The position numbers were made by a program, and so were the translations under genes. Below the pieces are notes generated by a model. The model was not told where the DNA came from. It saw only the letters and a list, made by a program, of their open reading frames with translations, and did not search any database. Of a stretch of 38,168 nucleotides of DNA, positions 27,274-36,982 are shown piece after piece. This stretch comes from Oscillospiraceae bacterium. Its GTDB lineage: Bacteria; Bacillota; Clostridia; Oscillospirales; CAG-272. The stretch spans positions 1-38,168 of the forward strand of contig SVRO01000004.1 of NCBI GenBank assembly GCA_015064795.1. The letters run 5' to 3'. Position 1 is the first letter of the stretch. Each line of letters starts with the position of its first letter.

Positions 27274-29556
27274 ATGAGAAACATTCTGAATTTGAATGCC
27301 AATTGGCAGTTTGCCAAAAACGTTCCGAATTTTCCCGCAGAAAAGCCCGAGGCCTTTGAAGCGGTAAGCCTTCCGCACACATGGAATGCAACCGACGGTC
27401 AGGACGGCGGCAACGATTATTTCCGCGGCCCTTGTCTGTATCAGAAGAAGCTTGTCAAGACCGAGCTTCCCGAAAACGCCAAATACTACCTTGAGATCTG
27501 CGGTGCCAACTCGTCGGCTGACGTGTACGTTGACGGCGAAAAGCTCGCACATCACGACGGCGGTTATTCGACCTGGAGAGTTGACCTCACCGATAAGCTT
27601 ACGGGCGAGAACGAGCTTCAGATTGTTGTGGATAACTCCCCTAATGATTTCGTATATCCGCAGATGGCCGACTTTACCTTCTACGGCGGTCTGTATCGAG
27701 ACGTCAACCTTATCTGCGTTCCCGAAACGCATTTTGACCTTGAGTACTATGGCGGAAAGGGTCTTGTGATCACGCCCGATGTTGATGGCAAGGACGCAAA
27801 GGTCACCGTTGACGTATATACCACCGAGCTTAAGGAAGGTCAGAAGCTTGTTTACGCCATTTACGACAAGGAAGAAAACGAGCTGCAGAAGATCGAGACC
27901 ACCGATAAACAGGCCGTATTTGAGATCAAGGACGTTCACCTTTGGCACGGTCGCAAGGATCCTTACCTCTACTGCTGTGAGGTAGAGATCGTTGAGGGTG
28001 ACGCGGTGGTGGACAGCGTATGCAATCGCTTCGGATGCCGTACCTTCAAGATCGATCCCGATAACGGCTTTATCCTTAACGGCGAGGAGTATCCGCTTCG
28101 CGGTGTTTCGCGCCATCAGGACAGACTTGGCATCGGTAATGCGCTTCTTCCCGAGCATCACGCCGAGGACGTAGATCTCATCATGGAGGTCGGTGCCACC
28201 ACCATTCGTCTTGCACATTATCAGCACAATCAGTATTTCTATGACCTTTGCGACGAGAAGGGTCTTGTGCTTTGGGCAGAAATTCCCTATATTTCCAAGC
28301 ATATGCCCGGTGGCCGCGAGAATACGATCTCGCAGATGAAGGAGCTTATCACGCAGAACTACAACCACGCTTCGATCTTCGTTTGGGGACTTTCCAACGA
28401 GATCGGTATCGGTGGCGCGGATGAGGACCTTCTTGAGAATCACCGCATTCTGAACGATCTCGTTCACGAGATGGATAAAACGCGTCTTACCACCATCGCG
28501 GCGGTTTCAATGTGCAAGATGGACGATCCGTATCTTCAGATTCCCGACGTGGTTTCTTACAATCACTATTTTGGTTGGTACGGCGGTGATACCAGCATGA
28601 ACGGTCCTTGGTTTGACAAGTTCCATGCCATGCACCCCACCATTCCGATCGGCATTTCCGAGTACGGTTGTGAGGCATTGAATTGGCATACGAGCGATCC
28701 CAAGCAGGGCGACTATACCGAGGAATATCAGGCTTATTACCACGAGGAGCTGATCAAGCAGCTCTTCAGCCGCAAGTATATCTGGGCAACGCACGTTTGG
28801 AATATGTTCGACTTCGGTGCGGACGCGCGTGCCGAGGGCGGCGAGAACGGACAGAACCATAAAGGACTTGTTACCATGGACCGTAAGTATAAGAAGGATG
28901 CCTTCTATGCTTACAAGGCGTGGCTTGTTTCTCCCGAGGAGGATCCCTTTGTTCACCTTTGCGGCAAGAGATATATCGATCGCGTTGAGGACGTGACCAA
29001 GGTTACGGTGTACTCCAATCTGCCCGAGGTCGAGCTTTTCGTCAACGGTGAGTCGATCGGCAAAAAGACCGCAGAAGATCATTTCTTCTACTTTGACGTA
29101 AAGAACGTGGGCGAGTCCACCATCGTTGCCAAGGCAGGCGAGCTTACCGACGAGGGTAAGATCCGCAAGGTTGACGAGATGAACATGGATTACGTTCTTC
29201 GTGAGGTCGGAGCAGTACTCAACTGGTTCGACGTCGTGGAGGTCGAGGGACGCTTCTCGCTGAACGATAAGATATCGGACATCATGTCCTGTCTTGGCGG
29301 AAAGCTTTGGTTCGTCCGTCTTGGTCTCAAGCTTAAAAAGAAAATGGATGCAGGCAAGAAGGGGGAGAAGAAGTCGGGCGGCTTTGAGGTAAACCTCAAG
29401 GATGCTGCAGGCGGCGGTATGATGGATATGCTGGGCGGCTTCAGCGTGCTTCGTCTCTCCTCGATGATGGGCATGATGAACATTTCCTTTACCAAGGAAG
29501 AGCTCCTGAAGATGAACAAGCAGCTTAACCGCATTCGTAAGCCGAAAAAGAAATAA
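27274..29556 (+). CDS. Glycoside hydrolase family 2 beta-galactosidase, no signal peptide
   Basis: RGVSRHQDRLGIGNAL, GATTIRLAHYQHNQYFYDLCDEKGLVLWAEIPYI, acid/base region VWGLSNEI, nucleophile region GISEYGCE. Confidence 0.9.
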   Translation: MRNILNLNANWQFAKNVPNFPAEKPEAFEAVSLPHTWNATDGQDGGNDYFRGPCLYQKKLVKTELPENAKYYLEICGANSSADVYVDGEKLAHHDGGYSTWRVDLTDKLTGENELQIVVDNSPNDFVYPQMADFTFYGGLYRDVNLICVPETHFDLEYYGGKGLVITPDVDGKDAKVTVDVYTTELKEGQKLVYAIYDKEENELQKIETTDKQAVFEIKDVHLWHGRKDPYLYCCEVEIVEGDAVVDSVCNRFGCRTFKIDPDNGFILNGEEYPLRGVSRHQDRLGIGNALLPEHHAEDVDLIMEVGATTIRLAHYQHNQYFYDLCDEKGLVLWAEIPYISKHMPGGRENTISQMKELITQNYNHASIFVWGLSNEIGIGGADEDLLENHRILNDLVHEMDKTRLTTIAAVSMCKMDDPYLQIPDVVSYNHYFGWYGGDTSMNGPWFDKFHAMHPTIPIGISEYGCEALNWHTSDPKQGDYTEEYQAYYHEELIKQLFSRKYIWATHVWNMFDFGADARAEGGENGQNHKGLVTMDRKYKKDAFYAYKAWLVSPEEDPFVHLCGKRYIDRVEDVTKVTVYSNLPEVELFVNGESIGKKTAEDHFFYFDVKNVGESTIVAKAGELTDEGKIRKVDEMNMDYVLREVGAVLNWFDVVEVEGRFSLNDKISDIMSCLGGKLWFVRLGLKLKKKMDAGKKGEKKSGGFEVNLKDAAGGGMMDMLGGFSVLRLSSMMGMMNISFTKEELLKMNKQLNRIRKPKKK

Positions 29557-29560
29557 GTGA

Positions 29561-29594
29561 AAAACGGGGCTGAGTGTAAACTCGGCCCCGTTTT
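29561..29594. terminator. Bidirectional terminator between GH2 and gpsA
   Basis: AAAACGGGGCTGAG-tgtaaa-CTCGGCCCCGTTTT. Confidence 0.85.
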
Positions 29595-29602
29595 GTTATT
29601 GT

Positions 29603-30637
29603 TTAATCGTATTTGTTGTTGAAGGATGAACCGTTCAGCTCGGATTTGAGGTCGCGGGACATGAGGGTGCGTATGGCATCTGAAACGTTTACTTTTCCCG
29701 AAACCACTGCGTCCACCGTTTCAATGATGGGCATTTCTACGTTGTATTTTCTTGCAAGAGAAAGTGCCGCGGGTAAGGCGTTGAGACCTTCCACGACCAT
29801 GCCGACCTGCTGTGTGGCTTCTGCGGCGGACACGCCTTGTCCGAGCAGTATGCCGCACCGCAGGTTGCGACTATGTATACTCGTCGCGGTAACGATCAGA
29901 TCTCCAATGCCCGCAAGTCCTCCAAAGGTTTGCTCACGACACCCCATTGCTATGCCGAGACGGGAGATCTCCGCAATGCCGCGCGTGATGAGTGCGGCTT
30001 TGGTGTTATCGCCGCAACCGAGCCCGAGCGCAATGCCCGAGGCCAAGGCAATGACGTTTTTCAGCGCACCGCATATTTCCACACCGAGAACGTCGTCGTT
30101 GGTATATACGCGCATACATGGTGTCGTGAATATCTTTTGAACGAACAAGGCTGCTTCCGTGTCGCTGCTTGCGGAAACGATGGTAGTCGGAAGATCCTTG
30201 ACCACCTCCTCGGCGTGCGTGGGGCCCGAAAGTGCTACAAGCTTCACGCTCGGATCCTTGAGTTCGTCGGCTAAGATCTGTGTCATGGTATAGAGAGTTT
30301 CTTCCTCGATGCCCTTTGCCACGTCTACGACGATCTGTCCTTGGGCGATATAGGGGGCCGCTTTTCGTGCCGTAGCTCTCACAAAGGGGGAGGGAACGGC
30401 AAACAGCAGAATGTCCTTTTCGGTGCAGGCCGCCTTTATATCTTTGGTGTACGTAATGGATTCAGGCAATTCCACATCCGCTAAATTGGGATGTCTTTTC
30501 TTGGTGGAGAGCTCGTCGATCTCCTTTTCGATGGCAGACCAAACCGTGACGTCGTTACCGGCAAGGCACAGCATTCTTGCGAGGGCCACTCCCCAGGTTC
30601 CCGCCCCCAATACTCCGATTTTGATTTTGTTTGACAT
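29603..30637 (-). CDS. gpsA: NAD(P)H-dependent glycerol-3-phosphate dehydrogenase
   Basis: IGVLGAGTWGVALARML, ALSGPTHAEEVV, GLAGIGDLIVT; ATG at 30637 behind GGAGAG. Upstream extension of the listed ORF is antisense readthrough. Confidence 0.93.
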   Translation of the reverse strand: MSNKIKIGVLGAGTWGVALARMLCLAGNDVTVWSAIEKEIDELSTKKRHPNLADVELPESITYTKDIKAACTEKDILLFAVPSPFVRATARKAAPYIAQGQIVVDVAKGIEEETLYTMTQILADELKDPSVKLVALSGPTHAEEVVKDLPTTIVSASSDTEAALFVQKIFTTPCMRVYTNDDVLGVEICGALKNVIALASGIALGLGCGDNTKAALITRGIAEISRLGIAMGCREQTFGGLAGIGDLIVTATSIHSRNLRCGILLGQGVSAAEATQQVGMVVEGLNALPAALSLARKYNVEMPIIETVDAVVSGKVNVSDAIRTLMSRDLKSELNGSSFNNKYD

Positions 30638-30815
30638 AGGATCTCTCCGATCAATGAAAATTATTTCATAAAAATACAGCGATTTTATTATATCATAAAA
30701 TTGAATTTTTCGCAATACGTCGCGTTTGATTTTTTTCTTTGTTTTATTTTTGACAATGTGAGTGCTTTTGCGGCGTTTTTTTGTGGAAAAAACCGAATTA
30801 TTTGTGGGAAAACAA

Positions 30816-30844
30816 TTGACTTTTAAGGGGCGATTTGATAAAAT
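30816..30844 (+). promoter_or_regulatory. Putative promoter (TTGACT-17-TAAAAT)
   Basis: TTGACT 30816-30821, TAAAAT 30839-30844; ATG at 30887. Confidence 0.75.
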
Positions 30845-30886
30845 AAATGTGTATATATTTTTATTTATTTTGAAAGGACAAAAACC

Positions 30887-32146
30887 ATGAAAACAAAAGC
30901 AGTCAGACTTTACGGTGTAAACGATCTTCGTCTTGAGGAGTTTGAGCTTCCGCCCATTGCCGATGATGAGATCCTTGTCAAGATCATTTCGGACAGTATT
31001 TGTATGTCCTCGCACAAGGCAGCGCTTCAGGGCGCGGCTCATAAGAGAGTTCCCGACGACGTAGCCGAGAATCCCATCATCATCGGTCACGAGTTCTGCG
31101 GTGTGATCGTAGAGGTCGGTAAGAAGTGGCAGGACAAGTATAAGGCAGGCGACGGCTTCTCGATCCAGCCTCCCCACAACAAGAATGGCTCGCTTTATGC
31201 TCCGGGTTACAGCTATAAGTACTGCGGCGGCGACGCGACCTACGCGATCATTCCTCCCGAGACCATGGAGTGCGATTGCCTCCTTTCCTATAACGGTGAC
31301 GCATATTTCTACGGTTCTCTTGCCGAGCCCATGAGCTGCATCATCGGCGGTTGCCACGCCAACTATCACACCAAGGGCGGTAGCTACGTGCATAGTATGG
31401 GTATCGTAGAGGGCGGCGCGGCTTGCGTGCTTGCCGGTGCAGGTCCCATGGGTCTTGGTGCGGTCGACTATCTCATTTCGGGTGAACGCCGTCCTTCCGT
31501 TCTCGTCGTAACCGATATCGACGAGGCACGTCTTGCCAGAGCTGCTGAGGTGCTTCCCGTAGAGAAGGCTACAAAGAACGGTGTGAAGCTGGTCTACGTA
31601 AACACGGGCGACAAGGAGGATCCGGTTGCCTACCTTAAGACCTTCGCGCCCGAGGGCTTCAACGACGTGTTTGTTTACGCGCCCGTAAAGCCTGTCGTTG
31701 AGATGGGCGACGCGCTTCTTGCCAAGGATGGATGCCTCAACTTCTTTGCAGGTCCCATTGATCCCAAGTTCTCGGCTATGTTCAATTTCTATAATGTTCA
31801 CTATGCAGCTACGCACATCGTGGGTACCAGCGGCGGTAACACTGACGATATGCGCGAGGCCATTGCTCTCATGGAGACGGGGGCGATCAATCCCGCGGCT
31901 ATGATCACGCACATCTGCGGTCTTGATGCCGTTGTCGAGACCACCATCAATCTTGACAAGATCAAGGGTGGTAAGAAGCTTTGCTATACGGGCATCTCGC
32001 TTCCTCTTACGGCAATCGCCGACTTTGCCGAGCTTGGTAAGACCGACCCGATGTTTGCCGAGCTTGCGAAGATCTGCGAGAAAGCAAACGGACTCTGGTG
32101 TGCTGAGGCCGAGAAGTTCCTCCTTGCCCATGCAAAGTCCATCTAA
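30887..32146 (+). CDS. Zinc-type medium-chain dehydrogenase, L-sorbose-1-phosphate reductase (SorE)-like
   Basis: MDR fold: GHEFCGVIVEVG, VLAGAGPMGLGAVDYL, LAEPMSCIIGG; order next to an aldolase/SDR fusion. Confidence 0.75.
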   Translation: MKTKAVRLYGVNDLRLEEFELPPIADDEILVKIISDSICMSSHKAALQGAAHKRVPDDVAENPIIIGHEFCGVIVEVGKKWQDKYKAGDGFSIQPPHNKNGSLYAPGYSYKYCGGDATYAIIPPETMECDCLLSYNGDAYFYGSLAEPMSCIIGGCHANYHTKGGSYVHSMGIVEGGAACVLAGAGPMGLGAVDYLISGERRPSVLVVTDIDEARLARAAEVLPVEKATKNGVKLVYVNTGDKEDPVAYLKTFAPEGFNDVFVYAPVKPVVEMGDALLAKDGCLNFFAGPIDPKFSAMFNFYNVHYAATHIVGTSGGNTDDMREAIALMETGAINPAAMITHICGLDAVVETTINLDKIKGGKKLCYTGISLPLTAIADFAELGKTDPMFAELAKICEKANGLWCAEAEKFLLAHAKSI

Positions 32147-32171
32147 AAACGCTTGAAAGGAAGAAGATACG

Positions 32172-34121
32172 ATGCTCAATACTCTTTGCAGCTTTTCTCA
32201 CAGATACGGCGGCAACGCCGACTATGTTCTTGCAGGTGGCGGTAATACTTCGTGCAAGGATAAGGATTTTCTTTACATAAAGGGTTCGGGCACGGCGCTT
32301 GCCACCATCGAGCCTTGCGGTTTTGTAAAAATGGAGCGCGCAAAGCTTGCGGCAATGCTTGCGAAGGACTATCCCGCCGACGAGGCAGAGCGCGAGGCGG
32401 CGGTGCTGGCCGATCTTATGAGCGCACGTGCATTTGGCGAGGAGGCAAAGCGTCCCTCGGTCGAAACGCTTTTGCATGACCTGTTCCCCCAGAAGTTTGT
32501 GCTTCACGTGCATCCCGCAAAGGTGAACGGTCTTACCTGCTCGCAGCTTGGCGAAAAGACCGTAAAGGACGCTTTTGGCGGTGCCGTTTGGGTAGAGTCC
32601 ACCAAGCCCGGCTATATTCTTGCGATGCTTTGCAAGGATAAGCTGGACGCGTATAAGAACGCTACGGGCAAGAACGCCGACGTACTTTTCCTGCAGAACC
32701 ACGGTATTTTCTTCGCCGCTGACAGCGAGGCAGAGCTTGATGCGATTGTGAAGTCGGTCATGGATAAGCTTGACGCGATGATCACGCGCACGCCTGACTT
32801 CACAGATATGGAATATGATGCGGACAAGGTGATGACTCTTGCTCCTGCTATCCGTATGCTTTGGGGCGAAGGTGCGCCTGCAGTTGTAAAGTTCACGGCC
32901 AACAAGAGTGTTCTTGAGTTTGCCGAGAGCGCCGAGAAATTTGCCGCTCTCGTGGAGTCCTTTACCCCCGATCACATCGTTTACTGTAAGGCTCATCCCC
33001 TCTTCGTTGAGGCGGATCATATCGAAGAGGTAAAGGTTGCCTTTGAGGCTTACGTAGCAAAGTATGGCTACAAGCCCAAGGTGATCTTCGTGAAGGGGCT
33101 CGGCATGTTTACTGTTTCGGATACCGCCAAGTCGGCGGCAACAGTTACGGCCGTTTGGCTTGACGCCCTTAAGATCGCAACCTATGCCGAGAGCTTTGGC
33201 GGCGTGCTTCCCATGACCGAGGAGCTCATTGACTTTATCGTCAACTGGGAGGTCGAGTCCTATCGTGCCAAGGTAAACGCGGGCGGCAAGAGCGCGCGCA
33301 GAATCGAGGGCAAGATCGCCATCGTTACGGGCAGCGCACAGGGCTTCGGCAAGGGTATTGCCGAGCATATGGCGGCCGAGGGTGCTTATATCGTGGTTGC
33401 CGACATGAACGAGGCAGGTGCCAAGGCCACGGCCGACGAGCTTTGCGAGAAGTTTGGTGCCGGTGTTGCCGTTTCGGTGGGTGCCAATGTCAGCGACGAG
33501 GAGAGCGTAAAGGCTATGGTTGCCAAGTGCGTCTCCGAGTTTGGTGGACTTGATGTGCTTGTTAATAACGCAGGTATCGTTCGCGCAGGAAGCCTTGAGG
33601 AGATGACCAAGTCTAATTTCGAGCTTGTAACTGCAGTTAACTATACCGCTTACTTCCTTTGTGCAAAGTATGCAGCGGCTGTGATGAAGATCCAGCGCGC
33701 GATTTGCCCGAATTATTTGGCAGATATCGTGGAGATCAACTCCAAGTCCGGTCTTGAACCCTCGAACAAGAATTTCGCATATGCGGGAAGCAAGTTCGGC
33801 GGCATCGGACTTACATCCTCCTTTGCGCTTGAGCTTGCGCCCTATGGCATCAAGGTCAACGCGGTCTGCCCCGGCAACTTCCTCAATGGCCCGCTGTGGA
33901 GCGACCCCGAAAAGGGACTTTTCGTGCAGTACCTCCGTGCAGGCAAGGTGCCCGGTGCCAAGACGGTCGAGGACGTTCGCCGCTTCTACGAGGCAAAGGT
34001 TCCGCTGAACCGCGGTTGTGAGGTCGTGGATGTCGTTCGTGCGATCCTCTATATTATCGAGCAGGAATACGAGACCGGTCAGGCCATCCCCGTAACGGGT
34101 GGTCAGGTCATGCTCCACTAA
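32172..34121 (+). CDS. Bifunctional class II aldolase / short-chain dehydrogenase
   Basis: N-terminal aldolase_II (LAGGGNTSCKDKDFLYIKGSG, FVLHVHPAKVNGL); C-terminal SDR (VTGSAQGFGKGIAEHMA, LVNNAGIV, YAGSK). Confidence 0.9.
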   Translation: MLNTLCSFSHRYGGNADYVLAGGGNTSCKDKDFLYIKGSGTALATIEPCGFVKMERAKLAAMLAKDYPADEAEREAAVLADLMSARAFGEEAKRPSVETLLHDLFPQKFVLHVHPAKVNGLTCSQLGEKTVKDAFGGAVWVESTKPGYILAMLCKDKLDAYKNATGKNADVLFLQNHGIFFAADSEAELDAIVKSVMDKLDAMITRTPDFTDMEYDADKVMTLAPAIRMLWGEGAPAVVKFTANKSVLEFAESAEKFAALVESFTPDHIVYCKAHPLFVEADHIEEVKVAFEAYVAKYGYKPKVIFVKGLGMFTVSDTAKSAATVTAVWLDALKIATYAESFGGVLPMTEELIDFIVNWEVESYRAKVNAGGKSARRIEGKIAIVTGSAQGFGKGIAEHMAAEGAYIVVADMNEAGAKATADELCEKFGAGVAVSVGANVSDEESVKAMVAKCVSEFGGLDVLVNNAGIVRAGSLEEMTKSNFELVTAVNYTAYFLCAKYAAAVMKIQRAICPNYLADIVEINSKSGLEPSNKNFAYAGSKFGGIGLTSSFALELAPYGIKVNAVCPGNFLNGPLWSDPEKGLFVQYLRAGKVPGAKTVEDVRRFYEAKVPLNRGCEVVDVVRAILYIIEQEYETGQAIPVTGGQVMLH

Positions 34122-34139
34122 TCGAAAGGATGCGGCGAA

Positions 34140-35363
34140 ATGAAGAATATTGACACACTTATTGAAGCACTGAATGCAGAGACCAAGGAGGAGCGCCTGG
34201 CGGCACTCCGCGAGATCAAGGCACTTACTGATCAGGGGGTGCTGAAGGCTCCCGAAAAAACCAATTATGTCAACAACCACATTCATACCACCTATTCCTT
34301 TTCGCCCTATTCACCTACCAAGGCACTTTATATGGCTTGGCAGAACGGACTTAGCACCGCAGGCATTATGGATCACGACTCGGTGTCGGGTGCCTATGAG
34401 TTTATCGAGGCGGGCGAGATCCTCGGTATGCCCGTGACCGTGGGCGCGGAGTGCCGTTTGAATATGAACGGTACCGCTCTTGCGGGCAAGCGGATCAACA
34501 ATCCCGATCAGGTCTCGGTGGCATATTCCGCCATTCACGGTATCCCGCATCAGATGCTCCCGAAGTTCGACGCATTCTTTGAGAGATGTCGCCGTCACCG
34601 CAATCTCCGAAACCTCAAGATGTGCAGAAAGATCAATGAGATCATGCTGCCTTACGGCGTTTCCATTGATTTTAAGCGCGACGTGCTTCCTCTCTCGAAC
34701 TCTTGGGAGGGTGGCTCGGTAACCGAGCGCCATATTCTTTTCGCGCTGGCAAATAAGCTGATCGAGCGTTATCCCACTCCTGCAGAGCTTCTCGGATTCC
34801 TGGAGAACGAGATGCACCTGAAGCTTTCGGAGAAGGTGAGAGGTCAGATCGCGGACGGCGAAAAGACGCCGCAGTTCTATGCTTATGACATTCTCGGCGC
34901 ACTCAAGAGCGACCTTGTGGAGAAATTCTATATTCCCGCCACCGACGAGTGCCCGAGTGCCGACGAGTACATTGCGCTTTGCCGCGAGACAGGTGCGATC
35001 TCGGCGTACGCTTACCTCGGTGACGTTGGAAACTCGGTAACGGGCGACAAGAAGGCGCAGAAGTTTGAGGACGATTACATCGACCTTCTCTTTGAAGAGC
35101 TGAAGCGTCTTGGCTACAACGCTGTGACCTATATGCCCTCGCGTAATACGAAGGAGCAGCTGGAGCGCGTGATGCGTATGTGCCGCGAGTACGGCTTCTT
35201 TGAGATAAGCGGTGAGGACATCAACTCGCCCCGTCAGTCCTTCATCTGTAAGGCTATGGACGACCCCATGTTCGCGCATCTCACCGATGCGACCTACAAG
35301 CTGATCGCACACGAGAAAGCGGCAACGGGGGATATCACAAAAGCTATGTTTTATAAGGCGTAA
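34140..35363 (+). CDS. PHP-domain protein (divergent)
   Basis: NNHIHTTYSFSPYSP, IMDHDSVSGAYEFIEA, VTVGAECR; 407 aa. Confidence 0.82.
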   Translation: MKNIDTLIEALNAETKEERLAALREIKALTDQGVLKAPEKTNYVNNHIHTTYSFSPYSPTKALYMAWQNGLSTAGIMDHDSVSGAYEFIEAGEILGMPVTVGAECRLNMNGTALAGKRINNPDQVSVAYSAIHGIPHQMLPKFDAFFERCRRHRNLRNLKMCRKINEIMLPYGVSIDFKRDVLPLSNSWEGGSVTERHILFALANKLIERYPTPAELLGFLENEMHLKLSEKVRGQIADGEKTPQFYAYDILGALKSDLVEKFYIPATDECPSADEYIALCRETGAISAYAYLGDVGNSVTGDKKAQKFEDDYIDLLFEELKRLGYNAVTYMPSRNTKEQLERVMRMCREYGFFEISGEDINSPRQSFICKAMDDPMFAHLTDATYKLIAHEKAATGDITKAMFYKA

Positions 35364-35368
35364 CGCCA

Positions 35369-35401
35369 AAAGGAAGCCGAGTCAACGACTCGGCTTCCTT
35401 T
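35369..35401 (+). terminator. Intrinsic terminator
   Basis: AAAGGAAGCCGAGTC-aac-GACTCGGCTTCCTTT. Confidence 0.88.
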
Positions 35402-35512
35402 GTAAGTTTTATGGTGATTGAGGAGGCTACGGTTTTTTTGAAAAATATAAAACCCTGAGCTCGAAAATTGAAATTTTTTGGCGGAAGACCTGCAGAAAAA
35501 CACCAAAACTTA

Positions 35513-35541
35513 TTGACAAAGAAAGAGAAAAATGCTAAAAT
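35513..35541 (+). promoter_or_regulatory. Strong promoter (TTGACA-17-TAAAAT) of gdhA
   Basis: TTGACA 35513-35518, TAAAAT 35536-35541. Confidence 0.8.
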
Positions 35542-35588
35542 GATAACATCTTAAAATGGATAAATTTTTGCGCAGGAGGAAGCAAATT

Positions 35589-36938
35589 ATGTTTAAGAGC
35601 GCGTATCTGAATGACCTTATGGAAAGAGTCATTAAAAGAAACCCCAATGAGCCTGAATTTCACCAGACGGTGAGAGAGGTGCTTGAATCCATCGAGCCCG
35701 TCCTTGAGGCACGCCCCGACTTTGTTGAGACCGGTGTTGTTGAGAGAATGGTTGAGCCCGAGCGTATCATCAAGTTCCGCGTTCCGTGGCTTGACGACAA
35801 CGGCAAGGTTCAGGTAAATCGCGGTTTCCGTATCCAGTTCAACAGTGCGATCGGTCCCTATAAGGGCGGTCTGCGCTTCCACCCTTCAGTAAACGAGAGC
35901 ATCATTAAGTTCCTTGGTTTTGAGCAGACCTTCAAGAACTCTCTTACCTCTCTCCCCATGGGCGGCGGTAAGGGCGGCTCGGACTTTGACCCGCAGGGCA
36001 AGAGCGAGGGCGAGGTTATGCGCTTCTGCCAGAGCTTCATGACCGAGCTTCAGAAGTACATAGGCCCCGATACCGACGTTCCCGCAGGCGACATCGGTGT
36101 TGGTGCGCGCGAGGTTGGTTACCTCTTTGGTCAGTACAAGAGACTTCGTGACGAGTTCACCGGCGTTCTCACGGGTAAGGGAATTCCTTACGGCGGTTCG
36201 CTCATTCGTCCCGAGGCTACGGGCTTTGGTGCCGTTTACTACACCTGTGAGATGCTTAAGCACTTCGGTGACGATATTGAGGGCAAGACCTTTGCCGTTT
36301 CGGGCTTCGGTAACGTGGCTTGGGGTACGGTGAAGAAGATCACCGAGCTTGGCGGTAAGGTCGTGACCATTTCGGGTCCTGATGGCTACATCTATGATCC
36401 CGACGGTGTCAACACGCCCGAGAAGATCGCTTTCATGCTTGAGATGCGCGCTTCCTGCCGCAACAGAGTTGAGGACTACGCCGACAAGTTTGGTGTGAAG
36501 TTCTTCCCGAAGGAAAAGCCTTGGGGCACGAAGGTCGATATCATCATGCCTTGCGCTACGCAGAACGAGGTTGGTATGGAAGAGGCCAAGAAGATCGTTG
36601 CTAACGGCGTGAAGTACTACGTTGAGGTCTCCAATATGCCTACCACCAACGAGGCGATTGCATATCTTAAGGAGAACGGCGTGATCGTGGCTCCCTCGAA
36701 GGCCGTTAATGCCGGCGGCGTTGCCGTTTCGGGCCTTGAGATGTCGCAGAACTCCATGCGTTACAGCTGGAGTGCCGAGGAGGTTGACGCAAAGCTCCAT
36801 ACCATTATGAAGAACATCTTCGAGAGCTCCGTGAAGGCGGCAAACGACTACGGACTTGGCGACGACTTGGTGGCCGGCGCGAACATCGCAGGCTTCATTA
36901 AGGTTGCCGAGGCAATGAAGGCACAGGGCTGCGTCTAA
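35589..36938 (+). CDS. gdhA: Glutamate dehydrogenase
   Basis: VPWLDDNGKVQVNRGFRIQFNSAIGPYKGGLRFHP, LPMGGGKGGSDFDP, VSGFGNVAWG; ATG 35589 behind AGGAGG. Confidence 0.96.
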   Translation: MFKSAYLNDLMERVIKRNPNEPEFHQTVREVLESIEPVLEARPDFVETGVVERMVEPERIIKFRVPWLDDNGKVQVNRGFRIQFNSAIGPYKGGLRFHPSVNESIIKFLGFEQTFKNSLTSLPMGGGKGGSDFDPQGKSEGEVMRFCQSFMTELQKYIGPDTDVPAGDIGVGAREVGYLFGQYKRLRDEFTGVLTGKGIPYGGSLIRPEATGFGAVYYTCEMLKHFGDDIEGKTFAVSGFGNVAWGTVKKITELGGKVVTISGPDGYIYDPDGVNTPEKIAFMLEMRASCRNRVEDYADKFGVKFFPKEKPWGTKVDIIMPCATQNEVGMEEAKKIVANGVKYYVEVSNMPTTNEAIAYLKENGVIVAPSKAVNAGGVAVSGLEMSQNSMRYSWSAEEVDAKLHTIMKNIFESSVKAANDYGLGDDLVAGANIAGFIKVAEAMKAQGCV

Positions 36939-36982
36939 TTTTAAAAGGACGACCAAATTATACGAAAGGTGGTTTTTGAACC

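Noticed and set aside
30638-32179. Upstream extension of the gpsA ORF to 858 aa
   Set aside because: The extension is antisense to the SorE-like gene; the GpsA N-terminus with its RBS begins at 30637.
32007-34286. 759-aa antisense ORF opposite the aldolase/SDR gene
   Set aside because: It lies fully opposite a well-supported gene, has no recognisable domain or ribosome-binding site, and is explained by codon bias leaving the antisense frame open.
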